Assembly: GCF_900129585.1 (NCBI RefSeq)
Contig: NZ_FQWF01000002.1
Coordinates: 1-64,000 of the forward strand
Source of the DNA: Flavobacterium micromati
GTDB taxonomy: Bacteria > Bacteroidota > Bacteroidia > Flavobacteriales > Flavobacteriaceae
Direction: 5' to 3'
DNA: 64,000 bases
In this document: positions 17,956-26,672 of the stretch, one piece after another
Numbering within the stretch: the first letter of the stretch is position 1
How the letters are laid out: every line of letters starts with the position of its first letter
The notes under the pieces: generated by a model
Database searches by the model: none
What the model saw: only the letters and a program-made list of their open reading frames with translations
What the model was told of the DNA's origin: nothing
Program-made: the position numbers and the translations under genes

Positions 17956-18804
17956 TTGAAAAAATATTCTTTGGCGTTTATTCACATTAATGACAGCATA
18001 ACTAAAGTAAGGCAGAAAGCCAAAAATCAATTTGCTAAAATTAAATACGATTCCACGAAAGAGAAGGAGGAAAATCTTAAACTTAAGGCCCAGAAAATAC
18101 TTCAATTAGAGCTTCAAAGAAAGAAGAATCTACTAATGTATCTCATCGTAGGAGTCATCTTGGTGATAGGCATTGTTATCACTTACCTGCTTTTAGCTAA
18201 AAATAAAAGAGAAAAAACAAAAGCAACGTATGAAACTGAAATCCGGATTTCTAAAAAACTTCACGATGAGTTAGCGAATGATGTCTATCAAACCATGGCT
18301 TTTGCAGAAGCTCAAGATTTATCGACAAGTCGTAATAAAGAAATATTAATTTCCAGTCTGGACACTATTTACTCCAGAACACGAAATATTTCGCAGGAAA
18401 ATAACGCCGTTGAAACTGGCCTATTGTTTCTATCCGATTTAAAAGAAATGATGACCGGTTTTACTACACAAGACGTAAACGTAATTACTAATGGATTGGA
18501 TTTGATCAATTGGACGGCGTTGGAAAGTAATGTGAAAATTATACTTTATCGCATTATCCAAGAATTACTTGTCAACATGAAAAAACACAGTCAATGTAGT
18601 TTAGCGGTACTGACTTTTAATCAAAATGGAAAAAAAATAGAAATAGATTATATAGATAACGGCGTTGGAGCAACAGTAAAACAATTAAAATCAAAAAACG
18701 GACTCCAAAATGTGGAAAACCGTATTCTGGCTGTAAAAGGAATAATTAACTTTGACACTAAATCAAATAAAGGTTTTAAAGTACAATTTAGTATACCAAT
18801 TTAA
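17956..18804 (+). CDS. sensor histidine kinase missing its TPR input domain
   Basis: A 282-residue fragment with an N-terminal coiled-coil-like stretch (to about 58), one membrane segment (about 60-80) and a kinase core. The phospho-acceptor region is ISKKLHDELANDVYQT with His103. The ATPase part shows IIQELLVNMKKHS (N-box), DYIDNGVGA (G1) and GLQNVENRI (G2). The start is a TTG. In-frame upstream codons and the leader at 17791 suggest this is the remainder of a longer TPR kinase that lost its sensor part. The response regulator follows after 11 bp. It may be a pseudogene, or it may still be translated. Confidence 0.6.
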   Translation: MKKYSLAFIHINDSITKVRQKAKNQFAKIKYDSTKEKEENLKLKAQKILQLELQRKKNLLMYLIVGVILVIGIVITYLLLAKNKREKTKATYETEIRISKKLHDELANDVYQTMAFAEAQDLSTSRNKEILISSLDTIYSRTRNISQENNAVETGLLFLSDLKEMMTGFTTQDVNVITNGLDLINWTALESNVKIILYRIIQELLVNMKKHSQCSLAVLTFNQNGKKIEIDYIDNGVGATVKQLKSKNGLQNVENRILAVKGIINFDTKSNKGFKVQFSIPI

Positions 18805-18815
18805 TTCTCGATTCT

Positions 18816-19484
18816 ATGTTCCAAAAAGTTTTAGTAGCCGAAGATTTAGACAGTATCAGTATAGCAGTTGTTCAAGCGCTAAAACAAATTTCTGTCTCAG
18901 AAATTCGTCACGCCAAATACTGTGACGATGCTTTTTTACAAATAAAAAAAGCGCTGCATGATCGAGTTCCTTATGATTTGATTATAACGGATTTATCTTT
19001 TAAAATAGACTATAGAAAAGAACAACTCACTTCAGGCGAAGAACTTATTGAAGCAGTAAAAAAAATTCAACCAACTATAAAAGCGATAGTTTTTTCTATT
19101 GAAGATAAATCTTTTAGAATTAAATCATTATTTAATAATTTGGGCATCGATGCTTATGTCTGCAAGGGTCGCGATAGTATTCAGGAACTTCAAACTGCGG
19201 TAAAACGTATTTATGAAGCTGAAGAGGTAAAAATTTCGCATGAATTATCGTTGACGTTAAGAGACAAAACACTTTTTGAAATTGAATCGTATGATATTTC
19301 AATATTGAAATCTTTAGCTAGAGGACTTACGCTAGAAGAAATTTCAATCGCGTTCAAAGATTCTGGAATTGCGCCAAACGGAAGTAGCAGCTTAGAAAAA
19401 CGCATTAACAAATTGAAAGTGTACTTTAAAGCCAACAATAATGTGCATTTGATAGCGATAAGTAAGGATTTAGGATTGATCTAA
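18816..19484 (+). CDS. response regulator, partner of the truncated kinase
   Basis: A 222-residue regulator. The receiver domain (about 1-135) has the acidic pair near residues 9-10, a phospho-acceptor Asp59 in LIITDLSF and a conserved Lys in VCKGRDS. The C-terminal part (about 150-222) looks like a helix-turn-helix DNA-binding domain (ILKSLARGLTLEEISIAFKD, then SLEKRINKLKVYF) that is diverged from the standard LuxR type. It follows the kinase gene by 11 bp. The target genes are not evident. Confidence 0.75.
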   Translation: MFQKVLVAEDLDSISIAVVQALKQISVSEIRHAKYCDDAFLQIKKALHDRVPYDLIITDLSFKIDYRKEQLTSGEELIEAVKKIQPTIKAIVFSIEDKSFRIKSLFNNLGIDAYVCKGRDSIQELQTAVKRIYEAEEVKISHELSLTLRDKTLFEIESYDISILKSLARGLTLEEISIAFKDSGIAPNGSSSLEKRINKLKVYFKANNNVHLIAISKDLGLI

Positions 19485-21127
19485 AAATCGAATATTTATA
19501 TTAGAACTTTCAAATTTTAAATTTGGCTGCAGCCAAAAGTTTTTCAAACGCAACTAAATTACTTAGCTTTTAAGAAAACTGGTGATAATACTAATTCCTA
19601 TTTTATTTATAATCGCAGCAACAAGGTAAGCAAAGACCTTTGAATTATCAATTTTCTGTATCAAATTCAGAGAACTTATAAAGTTGCAAAGCTACTCCTG
19701 ATTTAGACTTCGTCTTTCAAAGCTGTTTTTGTAACAAACTTTCTGAAAAATTTATAAATTTTGAATTTATAAATTCTTCAACTATTTACTGGACAGCGAC
19801 TTTATGACAAAGCAACGTTTAATTCAGTATTTTTTTCTCTGCTTTACGGAAAACCGTATTCTTTTGATTTTTTGTAATTCTACTTTTGACTTTTCAAATT
19901 ATTATTTCAACAATAGATGATCCACACACTAGATACAAAAGTAATATTATCCTTTTCTCTACAAAGAAGGCAACAAATTACTCTTAATAGTAGGCCGCCA
20001 ATCCTAAGGAACCGCCACAATTACAGGAATGAATTTATAAAATTGTCTCAAAAATCAGTTATCCTAAATTGCGCAGTCTTCTCTAGACTATTACAAACAG
20101 CAGCACAATCAACAGCAGATAGAAAGAATTTGAATAGAATGCAGCAAAAAAAATTGATGATAAATGGGTCGTTGCAAAATAGTAGGCTTGCATTAAGCTA
20201 TCACTGTTTATTTAATGTCAAAAAAATATAAAAAGAATACTGAGCATCAACATATCATTGTTGCTATTGCTTATTGCTTTATTTTCATGCCAAAACAAAA
20301 AGACAAATACTGTAAAAAATGAATCTACTGAAACTAAAGTTTATTATAAAAATGAAGCCATTAAATTACTAGAGCATAGAAAATATGATGATGAGCCTGC
20401 TACCACAAGTAAAAACCAAATCAATTATTTCAGCAAATATTATAGAAAACCCCCCTCCTATTTAAATGTAAATACCACTACTAAAAATTTATCACAATCT
20501 AGCCACAGAAAAGGAAAATTCATCTATATGCAAAGAATAACTATTCCCTAAAAAGCTGTGGTTATATTATTTAGAAAAGTTTAAAATTTAAATTTGTTTT
20601 TTTTTGTTGATATGATTTAAAATTTGCGATTCATTTTGCATGGTTTAAATATTGTTGGTCAGATAAGTAAAAGTGGTAGACTATTTTTCAATCTCAGCAA
20701 TTTCAAAATTTATTATTTCCAAAGTATATCCAAAAATAAGTTCTAACAATTAATTTAACTGAAGTTTGTAATGGCAAATTAAGTATAGCATTAAACAATT
20801 GTGTAAAATTATTTTCCTGACAAAAGCTCAACAAGTATATACCTATTAGGAAACGTGTACAAGTGTATTTATACGTACGATGTCGTCAAAAACTGCCAAA
20901 GATAGTTCTAAAACACTATCTTGTGAGTTCATAAATTTTTGAATTTAAAAAAATTACACACATTAATAAGCAAAGATTTTAAAGCCAAATAAATTAAACC
21001 ATGTTTTTGAAACAAAGCAAAGTTTTATTAGCGAGCATAAAAGAACATACACTTTGATTTGCAAATTTATTGTATCAAAAGAAAATTCAGTACTAAATAA
21101 TTTTTTATTTTTTATTTAAATAGGTTG
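19485..21127. other. gene-poor region
   Basis: About 1.6 kb with very AT-rich sequence and no convincing complete gene. Open frames at 19917-20231 and elsewhere lack family-like sequence. The one readable piece is a short lipoprotein-like frame near 20258-20551. No repeat family of the window appears here, and no tRNA or clear terminator was seen. Confidence 0.5.
20258..20551 (+). pseudogene. lipoprotein-like remnant
   Basis: An open frame that starts with a hydrophobic stretch and lipobox (LLLIALFSC), followed by charged sequence (QNKKTNTVKNESTETKV). The frame continues upstream to about 20216 without an ATG. The leader resembles that of TPR-type sensor kinases such as the one at 17791, and the second half (after about residue 55) loses protein-like character, which suggests a frameshifted, decaying gene. 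It could also be a small real lipoprotein. Confidence 0.3.
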
Positions 21128-21937
21128 ATGACGATGAAAATAATATTTTATTTCTTTCTCTTACTTGCTTCAACAGCACTATTCTCCCAACCCAAACTCC
21201 TTTCCTGGAATATTCAGAATCTTGGCAAATCTAAATCCAATATTGAAATTGCTTTTATAGCAGCAACTATAAAAGACTTTGACATCATTGCCATCCAAGA
21301 AGTCGTTGCGGGTTTTGGTGGGGCTCAAGCAGTAGCCAGATTAGCAGATGAACTAAACCGGAAAGGAAATAAATGGGATTATACCATCAGTGACCCCACA
21401 AGCAGTAGCGCTCACAAAACCGAGCGTTATGCATTTATATGGAAAACGAGTAAAGTCAAGAAAATAGGAAAAGCTTGGTTGGAAAAAAAATATCATTTAG
21501 AAATTGACAGAGAACCGTATTATTGTACGTTTCAATACGAGAACAAAAAATTTACAGTAGTCAACTTTCATGCAATTACCAAAAATAAACAGCCAGAAAC
21601 AGAAATTAAATATTTCAAATTTTTACCCGAACAGTACACGAACTTGAACTTGATTTTTTTGGGTGATTTCAATTGTCCACAATCGCATACCGTTTTTTAT
21701 CCTTTGAAAAAAATGGGTTATCAGTCTGTTTTCGTTGGTCAAAAAACATCGCTAAAAAAAGAATATAAAAATGGAAAGTGTCTCGCATCAGAATTCGATA
21801 ATATTTTTTATAAATCATCTAAAATCAAAACTCTAAATTCAGGAGTTTTACATTTTTATAAAAACTTCAATTCGCTTAAAGAAGCGCGCACTATCTCAGA
21901 CCACATTCCCATTTGGTTTGAGTTTTCTTTGAATTAA
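21128..21937 (+). CDS. exported endonuclease/exonuclease/phosphatase family protein
   Basis: A protein of about 269 residues with an N-terminal signal peptide (cleavage near ALFSQ). It belongs to the DNase I-like fold: LLSWNIQNLG near the N-terminus, AIQEVVAG with the catalytic Glu, NFHAITK, LGDFNCPQ and the final ISDHIPIWFEF with the catalytic Asp-His pair. Members cut DNA or hydrolyse phosphodiesters outside the cytoplasm. ATGs at 21128 and 21134 are both possible. It stands alone, after a gene-poor stretch; no operon partner is visible. Confidence 0.82.
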   Translation: MTMKIIFYFFLLLASTALFSQPKLLSWNIQNLGKSKSNIEIAFIAATIKDFDIIAIQEVVAGFGGAQAVARLADELNRKGNKWDYTISDPTSSSAHKTERYAFIWKTSKVKKIGKAWLEKKYHLEIDREPYYCTFQYENKKFTVVNFHAITKNKQPETEIKYFKFLPEQYTNLNLIFLGDFNCPQSHTVFYPLKKMGYQSVFVGQKTSLKKEYKNGKCLASEFDNIFYKSSKIKTLNSGVLHFYKNFNSLKEARTISDHIPIWFEFSLN

Positions 21938-22208
21938 ATAAACTAAAAGGAGACGCAATAATTAGAAGTGAGAACTTAACTTGCGACGCTGTTGTAAAGA
22001 TACAAGTAGCTACTTTATTTTAGTTGTGAAATATTTACAGTACTATTTACCAACTCTAGCTTTTATTTAATCTATTGATGATTTATGGCATTTTAATTCA
22101 AGAATAAAAAAAACTTGTACTTTCTTCTATTTCTTACATGGTTTAAAAACGGTATTCCATTTTCTAAATACTGATCCATTTCACCGCATTAATAAATCAA
22201 AAATTTAT

Positions 22209-23468
22209 TTATGTTTTCAGTTTCTTTTTCTTAGCCGCTGGAAATAGCACGTTATTTAAAATTAGTCGGTAGCCCGGTGAATTAGAATGTAGATCTAAAA
22301 CCGTAGGAGGATCACCCACTTGATGCTGAAAATCTTCTGGATCATGTCCAGAATAGAACGTAAACATCCCTTTTCCTTTTTGACCATGAATGTAACGCGC
22401 TTCCCCGTTTAGCTCACAACTGCCCATAATCAAAACATTAGATTTAATGAACTCCGAGTCAAAAGCAGTAGTTTGTCCCATAAATCCTTTTACTAATTGC
22501 GTGTGATTCTGGCATAGCATACTAGGGATAGGATCCCATTTGGCTGAAAATTCCATCAATGTAAAATAATCTTTTTCCATTGGAATTTTGCGTTTTGCAG
22601 TCATATCAATATCTGAAAACTCATATACTTCGGGACGTCTTTCTAAAGTAAAATTCTTAAATGCAAAAGAGTGATTATAATCAATTTTTGACTGGTAACT
22701 TGCTTCGCTAGCATCGCCGTCAAACATTGCTTCGCAAATATCATGTCCATCAGCGGCAAGCGCAATATCAAAACTATCCGTTGCTGAACACATAGCAAAC
22801 ATGAATCCGCCACCAATTACAAAATCCCTAATTTTTTTGGCAACCGCTCCTTTTTCTTGCGAAACTTTGGCATATCCTAGCTTGTTTGCCAAGTCCTCAG
22901 CTTGTTTTTTTTGATCAATATACCAAGGCACATTTTTGAAAGAGGAATAAAACTTACCATATTGTCCAGTAAAATCTTCATGATGTAAATGCAACCAATC
23001 GTATAGCAATAACTGATCGCCTAATACTTCTTCGTCATAAATAGCTGTAAACGGAATTTCGGCATACGTTAATACTAAAGTTACAGCGTCATCCCAAGGT
23101 TGTTTACCTTTTGGAGTATAAACAGCAATCTTAGGTGCTTTTTCTAAAATAACAGACTCCATATTTTGTGATGCACTCGATATCTCGTTTAAAATATTAA
23201 ATTGTTCACTGTCAGAAATTAATTCGAAACTAACGCCTCTAATTTGGCATTCTTTTCTAATTTCTGCTGCATCAGGCAATAAAAATGAACCTCCTCGATA
23301 ATTCAGCAACCAGCTCGCTTTGTAATTTTTATCCAAACACCAAAAGGTAATACCATACGCTTTTAAATGATTTTGCTGCGTCGTTTCGTCCATTGGCAAC
23401 AAAATAAAGGATGCTTTAGTTGTAATTGAAACTAATAAAAGGAATAGAATTAGAAATGATCTGTTCAT
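22209..23468 (-). CDS. secreted class I GATase-like protein, often labelled asparagine synthetase B
   Basis: A 419-residue protein with a signal peptide (about residues 1-20, ending KAS). Homologues in Flavobacteria are commonly named asparagine synthetase B, but I see neither the N-terminal Cys glutaminase domain nor the ATP-pyrophosphatase SGGxDS loop of that enzyme. Segments such as APKIAVYTPKGKQPWDDAV, DFVIGGGFMFAMCSATDSFD and GKGMFTFYSGHDPEDFQHQV look like a ThuA/GATase1-type fold. The start at 23468 puts the signal peptide at the N-terminus. The actual substrate is unknown. Confidence 0.6.
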   Translation of the reverse strand: MNRSFLILFLLLVSITTKASFILLPMDETTQQNHLKAYGITFWCLDKNYKASWLLNYRGGSFLLPDAAEIRKECQIRGVSFELISDSEQFNILNEISSASQNMESVILEKAPKIAVYTPKGKQPWDDAVTLVLTYAEIPFTAIYDEEVLGDQLLLYDWLHLHHEDFTGQYGKFYSSFKNVPWYIDQKKQAEDLANKLGYAKVSQEKGAVAKKIRDFVIGGGFMFAMCSATDSFDIALAADGHDICEAMFDGDASEASYQSKIDYNHSFAFKNFTLERRPEVYEFSDIDMTAKRKIPMEKDYFTLMEFSAKWDPIPSMLCQNHTQLVKGFMGQTTAFDSEFIKSNVLIMGSCELNGEARYIHGQKGKGMFTFYSGHDPEDFQHQVGDPPTVLDLHSNSPGYRLILNNVLFPAAKKKKLKT

Positions 23469-23605
23469 ACTGTAAAACTTTGGTCTCCCAAAGATAGAAA
23501 CATAGCCGTTCAATTAGCTGAATTTTAACTATTAAATAAATTACAAAAAACAAAAAAATGATAAAAACACGTAAAAATACCTATAAAGTAAAGCTATTAA
23601 AATTT

Positions 23606-23613
23606 TAACTTTG
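23606..23613 (+). promoter_or_regulatory. -7 promoter element before the small membrane gene
   Basis: TAACTTTG matches TAnnTTTG and lies 35 bp upstream of the ATG at 23649. Confidence 0.45.
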
Positions 23614-23648
23614 CCCATGAAACAATTAATAATCTTAAAAACAAAGTG

Positions 23649-23774
23649 ATGGATACTGATGAAAACAATACACCGCTCAATTTACTTGATGTTGTCAAAA
23701 AAATAGGAGTTTGTTTATTGATATTACTTATTGTTGCATTTTATGCGCTTTGCTACCATCAATTTACAAACTGA
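23649..23774 (+). CDS. 41-residue single-span membrane protein
   Basis: A short reading frame with a polar acidic start (MDTDENNTPLNLLDVVKK), one hydrophobic span (about residues 19-36) and a short tail (CYHQFTN). A TAnnTTTG promoter sits at the right distance upstream, which supports expression. No family is recognised. The remaining part of the gap to 23978 holds nothing else that I can identify. Confidence 0.5.
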   Translation: MDTDENNTPLNLLDVVKKIGVCLLILLIVAFYALCYHQFTN

Positions 23775-23977
23775 TCGTTGTAACGAAAAAGAAAATCCTA
23801 CGCAAATTTATGTTATAGATTTAGCAATTACATTATTCAGTAAAAACTAAAATTTTGTAGTAACGGAACATTTGCAAACGCTTCAACAAGAATAATTTTA
23901 CAGATAAATCAATCTTTGAAAGCCTATTTATACAATAATTTGATTAAGGCAGTTTTTACAACACAAGTTAAAGGTGG

Positions 23978-24646
23978 CTAAACATCAAAATTAATAATCT
24001 CATTTTGAACCGCATAGACTACCAATCCCGCCATATTTCTTGATTCGGTTTTCAATAATAAATTATTCCTATGACCCTCTACGGTTCTGGGACTTATATA
24101 AAGTTCTTCGCCTATTTCAACTGTGCTTTTTTGGGAGCAAATAAGTTTGAGCACTTCAAGTTCTCGAGCAGTTAAAAAACTGTTGTCAAACATACTTTTT
24201 ACTTTTTTTGTAGTCAACACATTATCCTGAATAATCTTCATTACATAATCAGTGTAATAAAATCCCTTAGCCGCAACTTCATTTATAGTGGTTAATAATT
24301 CTAAAGGCGTTGCATTCTTGATTAAATAAGAAACTGCCCCTACGTCTATCATATTAGCAACAAAAGATTTAGAATTATAACTCGTCAACGCGATAATTTT
24401 AATGTTTGGAAACTGTATATGGATAATTTTCGTTGCTTCAACTCCATTAACTTTTGGCATTTTTAAATCCATAATTATAATATCGGGGTGTTTATTTTTG
24501 TTCGTTTGAAGATATGCAATCAACTCTTCGCCATCAGAAGCCTCAAAAATAATATCAATATTTTCTTCACGAGCCAATAAAAATGAGATTCCTTTTCTAA
24601 AAAGAATTTCATCGTCAACTATAATTATTTTAATCTTATTTTTCAT
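23978..24646 (-). CDS. NarL/LuxR-family response regulator
   Basis: A 222-residue two-component regulator. The receiver has Asp11-Asp12, the phospho-acceptor Asp60 (IIIMDLKMP) and conserved Thr/Lys positions. The C-terminal LuxR-type helix-turn-helix begins at about residue 152 (LTARELEVLKLICSQKSTVE, then LYISPRTVEGHRNNL). It is the last gene of a four-gene operon, 3 bp behind its kinase. The target promoters are unknown. Confidence 0.9.
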   Translation of the reverse strand: MKNKIKIIIVDDEILFRKGISFLLAREENIDIIFEASDGEELIAYLQTNKNKHPDIIIMDLKMPKVNGVEATKIIHIQFPNIKIIALTSYNSKSFVANMIDVGAVSYLIKNATPLELLTTINEVAAKGFYYTDYVMKIIQDNVLTTKKVKSMFDNSFLTARELEVLKLICSQKSTVEIGEELYISPRTVEGHRNNLLLKTESRNMAGLVVYAVQNEIINFDV

Positions 24647-24649
24647 TGT

Positions 24650-25441
24650 TTAAAAATTAAAAACTACAGAAATTCCTTTATTCACTGCCGATTGAATTAC
24701 CATAGTTCCTTTTAAAAAAGTAATTCTACTTTCAATATTTTTTAACCCAAGTCCTTTTTTACTTTCACTACTTTCTATTTCAAAACCAACGCCATTATCA
24801 GTGTAAGTGCAATTTGTAAAGCCATTTATGTCTTCAAAAAGGATTGAAATCGTCGTTGCTTTTCCATGTCGCACTGAATTATTCATCAATTCTTGAAGTA
24901 TTCGAAAAACATGTAAATGCCTATCATTATCTAAAAGACTGAAATTGCTGTTGCAATTATAGTGTACCTCAACATCTTTTAAACTACTAAACTCCAAGCA
25001 TAATTCTTGCAACCCCGCATGCAGTCCAAATTTATCTAAAACAGGAGGCAACAAACCGTGTGCAATTTTTCTTGCATTATCTAATGCTTTGCTTGTGAGA
25101 TCAATGATATTTCTCGTTATTTCAAGAACCTCACTGTCAGTTAAATTAGGCCTTGTTAGTAAATGGCTATTCAGTGCTACGATATTAAGCTTAGAACTAA
25201 TATCATCGTGTAGATCCTGAGCTATGCGTTTGCGTTCCTCCTCTTGCGTGATAATTACAGCACTCAAAAGTTCTTTTTGATACTGAATTTCTAAATCTTT
25301 TTTTTCGATTTCTTTTTGAGTAATTTTTTTTCTCGAAAAATAGAAGAATAAAACTAAAACAATCGCCATGACAATAAAAAAACCTGAGGTATAAAAAATG
25401 ATAGTGACTATCTCTTTCTCGTATGGAGTGTTTTTTAACAT
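24650..25441 (-). CDS. sensor histidine kinase, NarX-type
   Basis: A 263-residue kinase with one N-terminal membrane segment (about 14-35), a coiled-coil link and a HisKA_3 dimerisation domain (EEERKRIAQDLHDDISSKLN, His78). The HATPase_c domain has ILQELMNNSVRHG, YTDNGVGFE and GLGLKNIESRI. There is almost no sensor part, so signal input probably comes from a partner, and the 7-span protein encoded just upstream is a candidate. Its start overlaps the end of that gene by 7 bp. Confidence 0.9.
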   Translation of the reverse strand: MLKNTPYEKEIVTIIFYTSGFFIVMAIVLVLFFYFSRKKITQKEIEKKDLEIQYQKELLSAVIITQEEERKRIAQDLHDDISSKLNIVALNSHLLTRPNLTDSEVLEITRNIIDLTSKALDNARKIAHGLLPPVLDKFGLHAGLQELCLEFSSLKDVEVHYNCNSNFSLLDNDRHLHVFRILQELMNNSVRHGKATTISILFEDINGFTNCTYTDNGVGFEIESSESKKGLGLKNIESRITFLKGTMVIQSAVNKGISVVFNF

Positions 25442-26076
25442 AATTTAGTTTGAACTGCCTTTTTGTAAAAACTATTTTTCCATTCGAATAGTACAAATAA
25501 TTGATTTAAAACAACTAAAATCGCGTTTAATGTCCACGTGAAAAATTTAAATTCCGTACTTAATCCAATGGTTAAGTTTCCAACAAAAAACAAAACCGTA
25601 CTTCCTAACAGATAGATAATCATTCCAATTGTCACATAGTAAAATTCTTTTTCTCCGGCAAGTATGTTGTACAAGTGCATCATTGCGAAAACTACCACGA
25701 GTAAGGACGTTAGAGCAATTTGGAATAAATTAAATTTAAAAAATTGGCTTGGTTCTAAAAAAAAGTTGACACTTAGAACCATTAATCCCAATATAATACT
25801 GCATATTATAAATGTTTTTTGTCGTATGGTTTGCATCAATTTATTGTAAAACAGACCCAGTAATACCATTTGTCCAATAAAGAAAAAGTTAAATAAAACA
25901 AGATTATTCATTTTCAGAAGAAATAAAACCTCACTAATCATTTGCAGTAAAAAAGAAAAAACTAGAAAAACAACATAAAAGCTAATACCCTTTTTTTTAA
26001 TAAAAAAGCTGTAAGAATACAGTATTAAGTTAACTAGTAGTAAAAGGTATCCTGAGTAAATGATAAAATCATCCAT
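25435..26076 (-). CDS. multi-span membrane protein, candidate signal-input partner of the kinase
   Basis: A 213-residue protein that is almost wholly hydrophobic, with about seven predicted membrane segments and short loops. It has no enzymatic motif. Genes of this shape are often found next to NarX-type kinases in Flavobacteria. It overlaps the kinase gene by 7 bp, which indicates coupled translation, so a role in signal sensing is a reasonable inference. Confidence 0.65.
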   Translation of the reverse strand: MDDFIIYSGYLLLLVNLILYSYSFFIKKKGISFYVVFLVFSFLLQMISEVLFLLKMNNLVLFNFFFIGQMVLLGLFYNKLMQTIRQKTFIICSIILGLMVLSVNFFLEPSQFFKFNLFQIALTSLLVVVFAMMHLYNILAGEKEFYYVTIGMIIYLLGSTVLFFVGNLTIGLSTEFKFFTWTLNAILVVLNQLFVLFEWKNSFYKKAVQTKLC

Positions 26077-26082
26077 AATAAA

Positions 26083-26508
26083 TTATTGTTCCAGTGGACT
26101 TGTGGGATCTCCATAGGGTGGGCAAGGTCTAGATAAATCATAGATTCCAATCTCCTCGTTTGTATCATTATCTGACGCAAGAGGTATCATATCCTCATAT
26201 ATTCCGGTTTCCAAATTTAACTTTGTAGCCACAAACATTAATTTTTCAACGTAAGTTGGTTTTTCCCCTTTTGTAGTTGGTGCAATCTTTTCTACGCCAA
26301 TATACGCTCGTACATATTCAGAACCTTTTTCTGCTAAAACTTCGGCTAGATCAATACTGGGAATTAAAAAGGCACTGAGCTCGTTGTATTTATTGTAGCT
26401 ACTTTCTTTGTTTCTCCATCTTTTCGCCCATTTTTGTGCTGTTTTTAATGGAATAGAATTAACTGTTTTTTTTTGGTTCTGATTTGTAACGGTTGGTTTT
26501 TGAGTCAT
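26083..26508 (-). CDS. conserved hypothetical protein heading the two-component operon
   Basis: A 141-residue soluble protein with no signal peptide or membrane span. It begins with a polar, low-complexity stretch, followed by LKTAQKWAKRWRNKESSYNK and ends with PCPPYGDPTSPLEQ. No known domain was recognised. It lies 6 bp upstream of the membrane gene, so it is likely part of the same transcript as the kinase and regulator. Confidence 0.6.
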   Translation of the reverse strand: MTQKPTVTNQNQKKTVNSIPLKTAQKWAKRWRNKESSYNKYNELSAFLIPSIDLAEVLAEKGSEYVRAYIGVEKIAPTTKGEKPTYVEKLMFVATKLNLETGIYEDMIPLASDNDTNEEIGIYDLSRPCPPYGDPTSPLEQ

Positions 26509-26598
26509 GTATTTAATTCTTGGTTAGAAATATAATTAGTTAGATAGCTAAACTACTAATTTTTATTGTTTTACCAAAGGCTAATTTGTAAAGAACAG

Positions 26599-26638
26599 TA
26601 AAAAGCCTAAATCAATATTTATTAATTTAGGCTTTTTG
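26599..26638. terminator. bidirectional hairpin terminator downstream of dnaB
   Basis: AAAAAGCCTAAAT pairs with ATTTAGGCTTTTT across a short loop. On the minus strand it lies 35 bp after the dnaB stop. Confidence 0.75.
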
Positions 26639-26672
26639 TGTGTCTTCATAGTATTAGAAGATCAGCATTTAG

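Noticed and set aside
19917..20231. 104-residue open frame in the gene-poor region
   Set aside because: Composition is not protein-like, there is no promoter or conserved pattern, and the start is weak.
22209..23468. Asparagine synthetase B
   Set aside because: No N-terminal catalytic Cys, no SGGxDS loop, and a signal peptide is present.
25203..25496. 97-residue frame overlapping the kinase gene on the same strand
   Set aside because: It is an alternative frame across the kinase and 7-span genes, both of which have clear family features.
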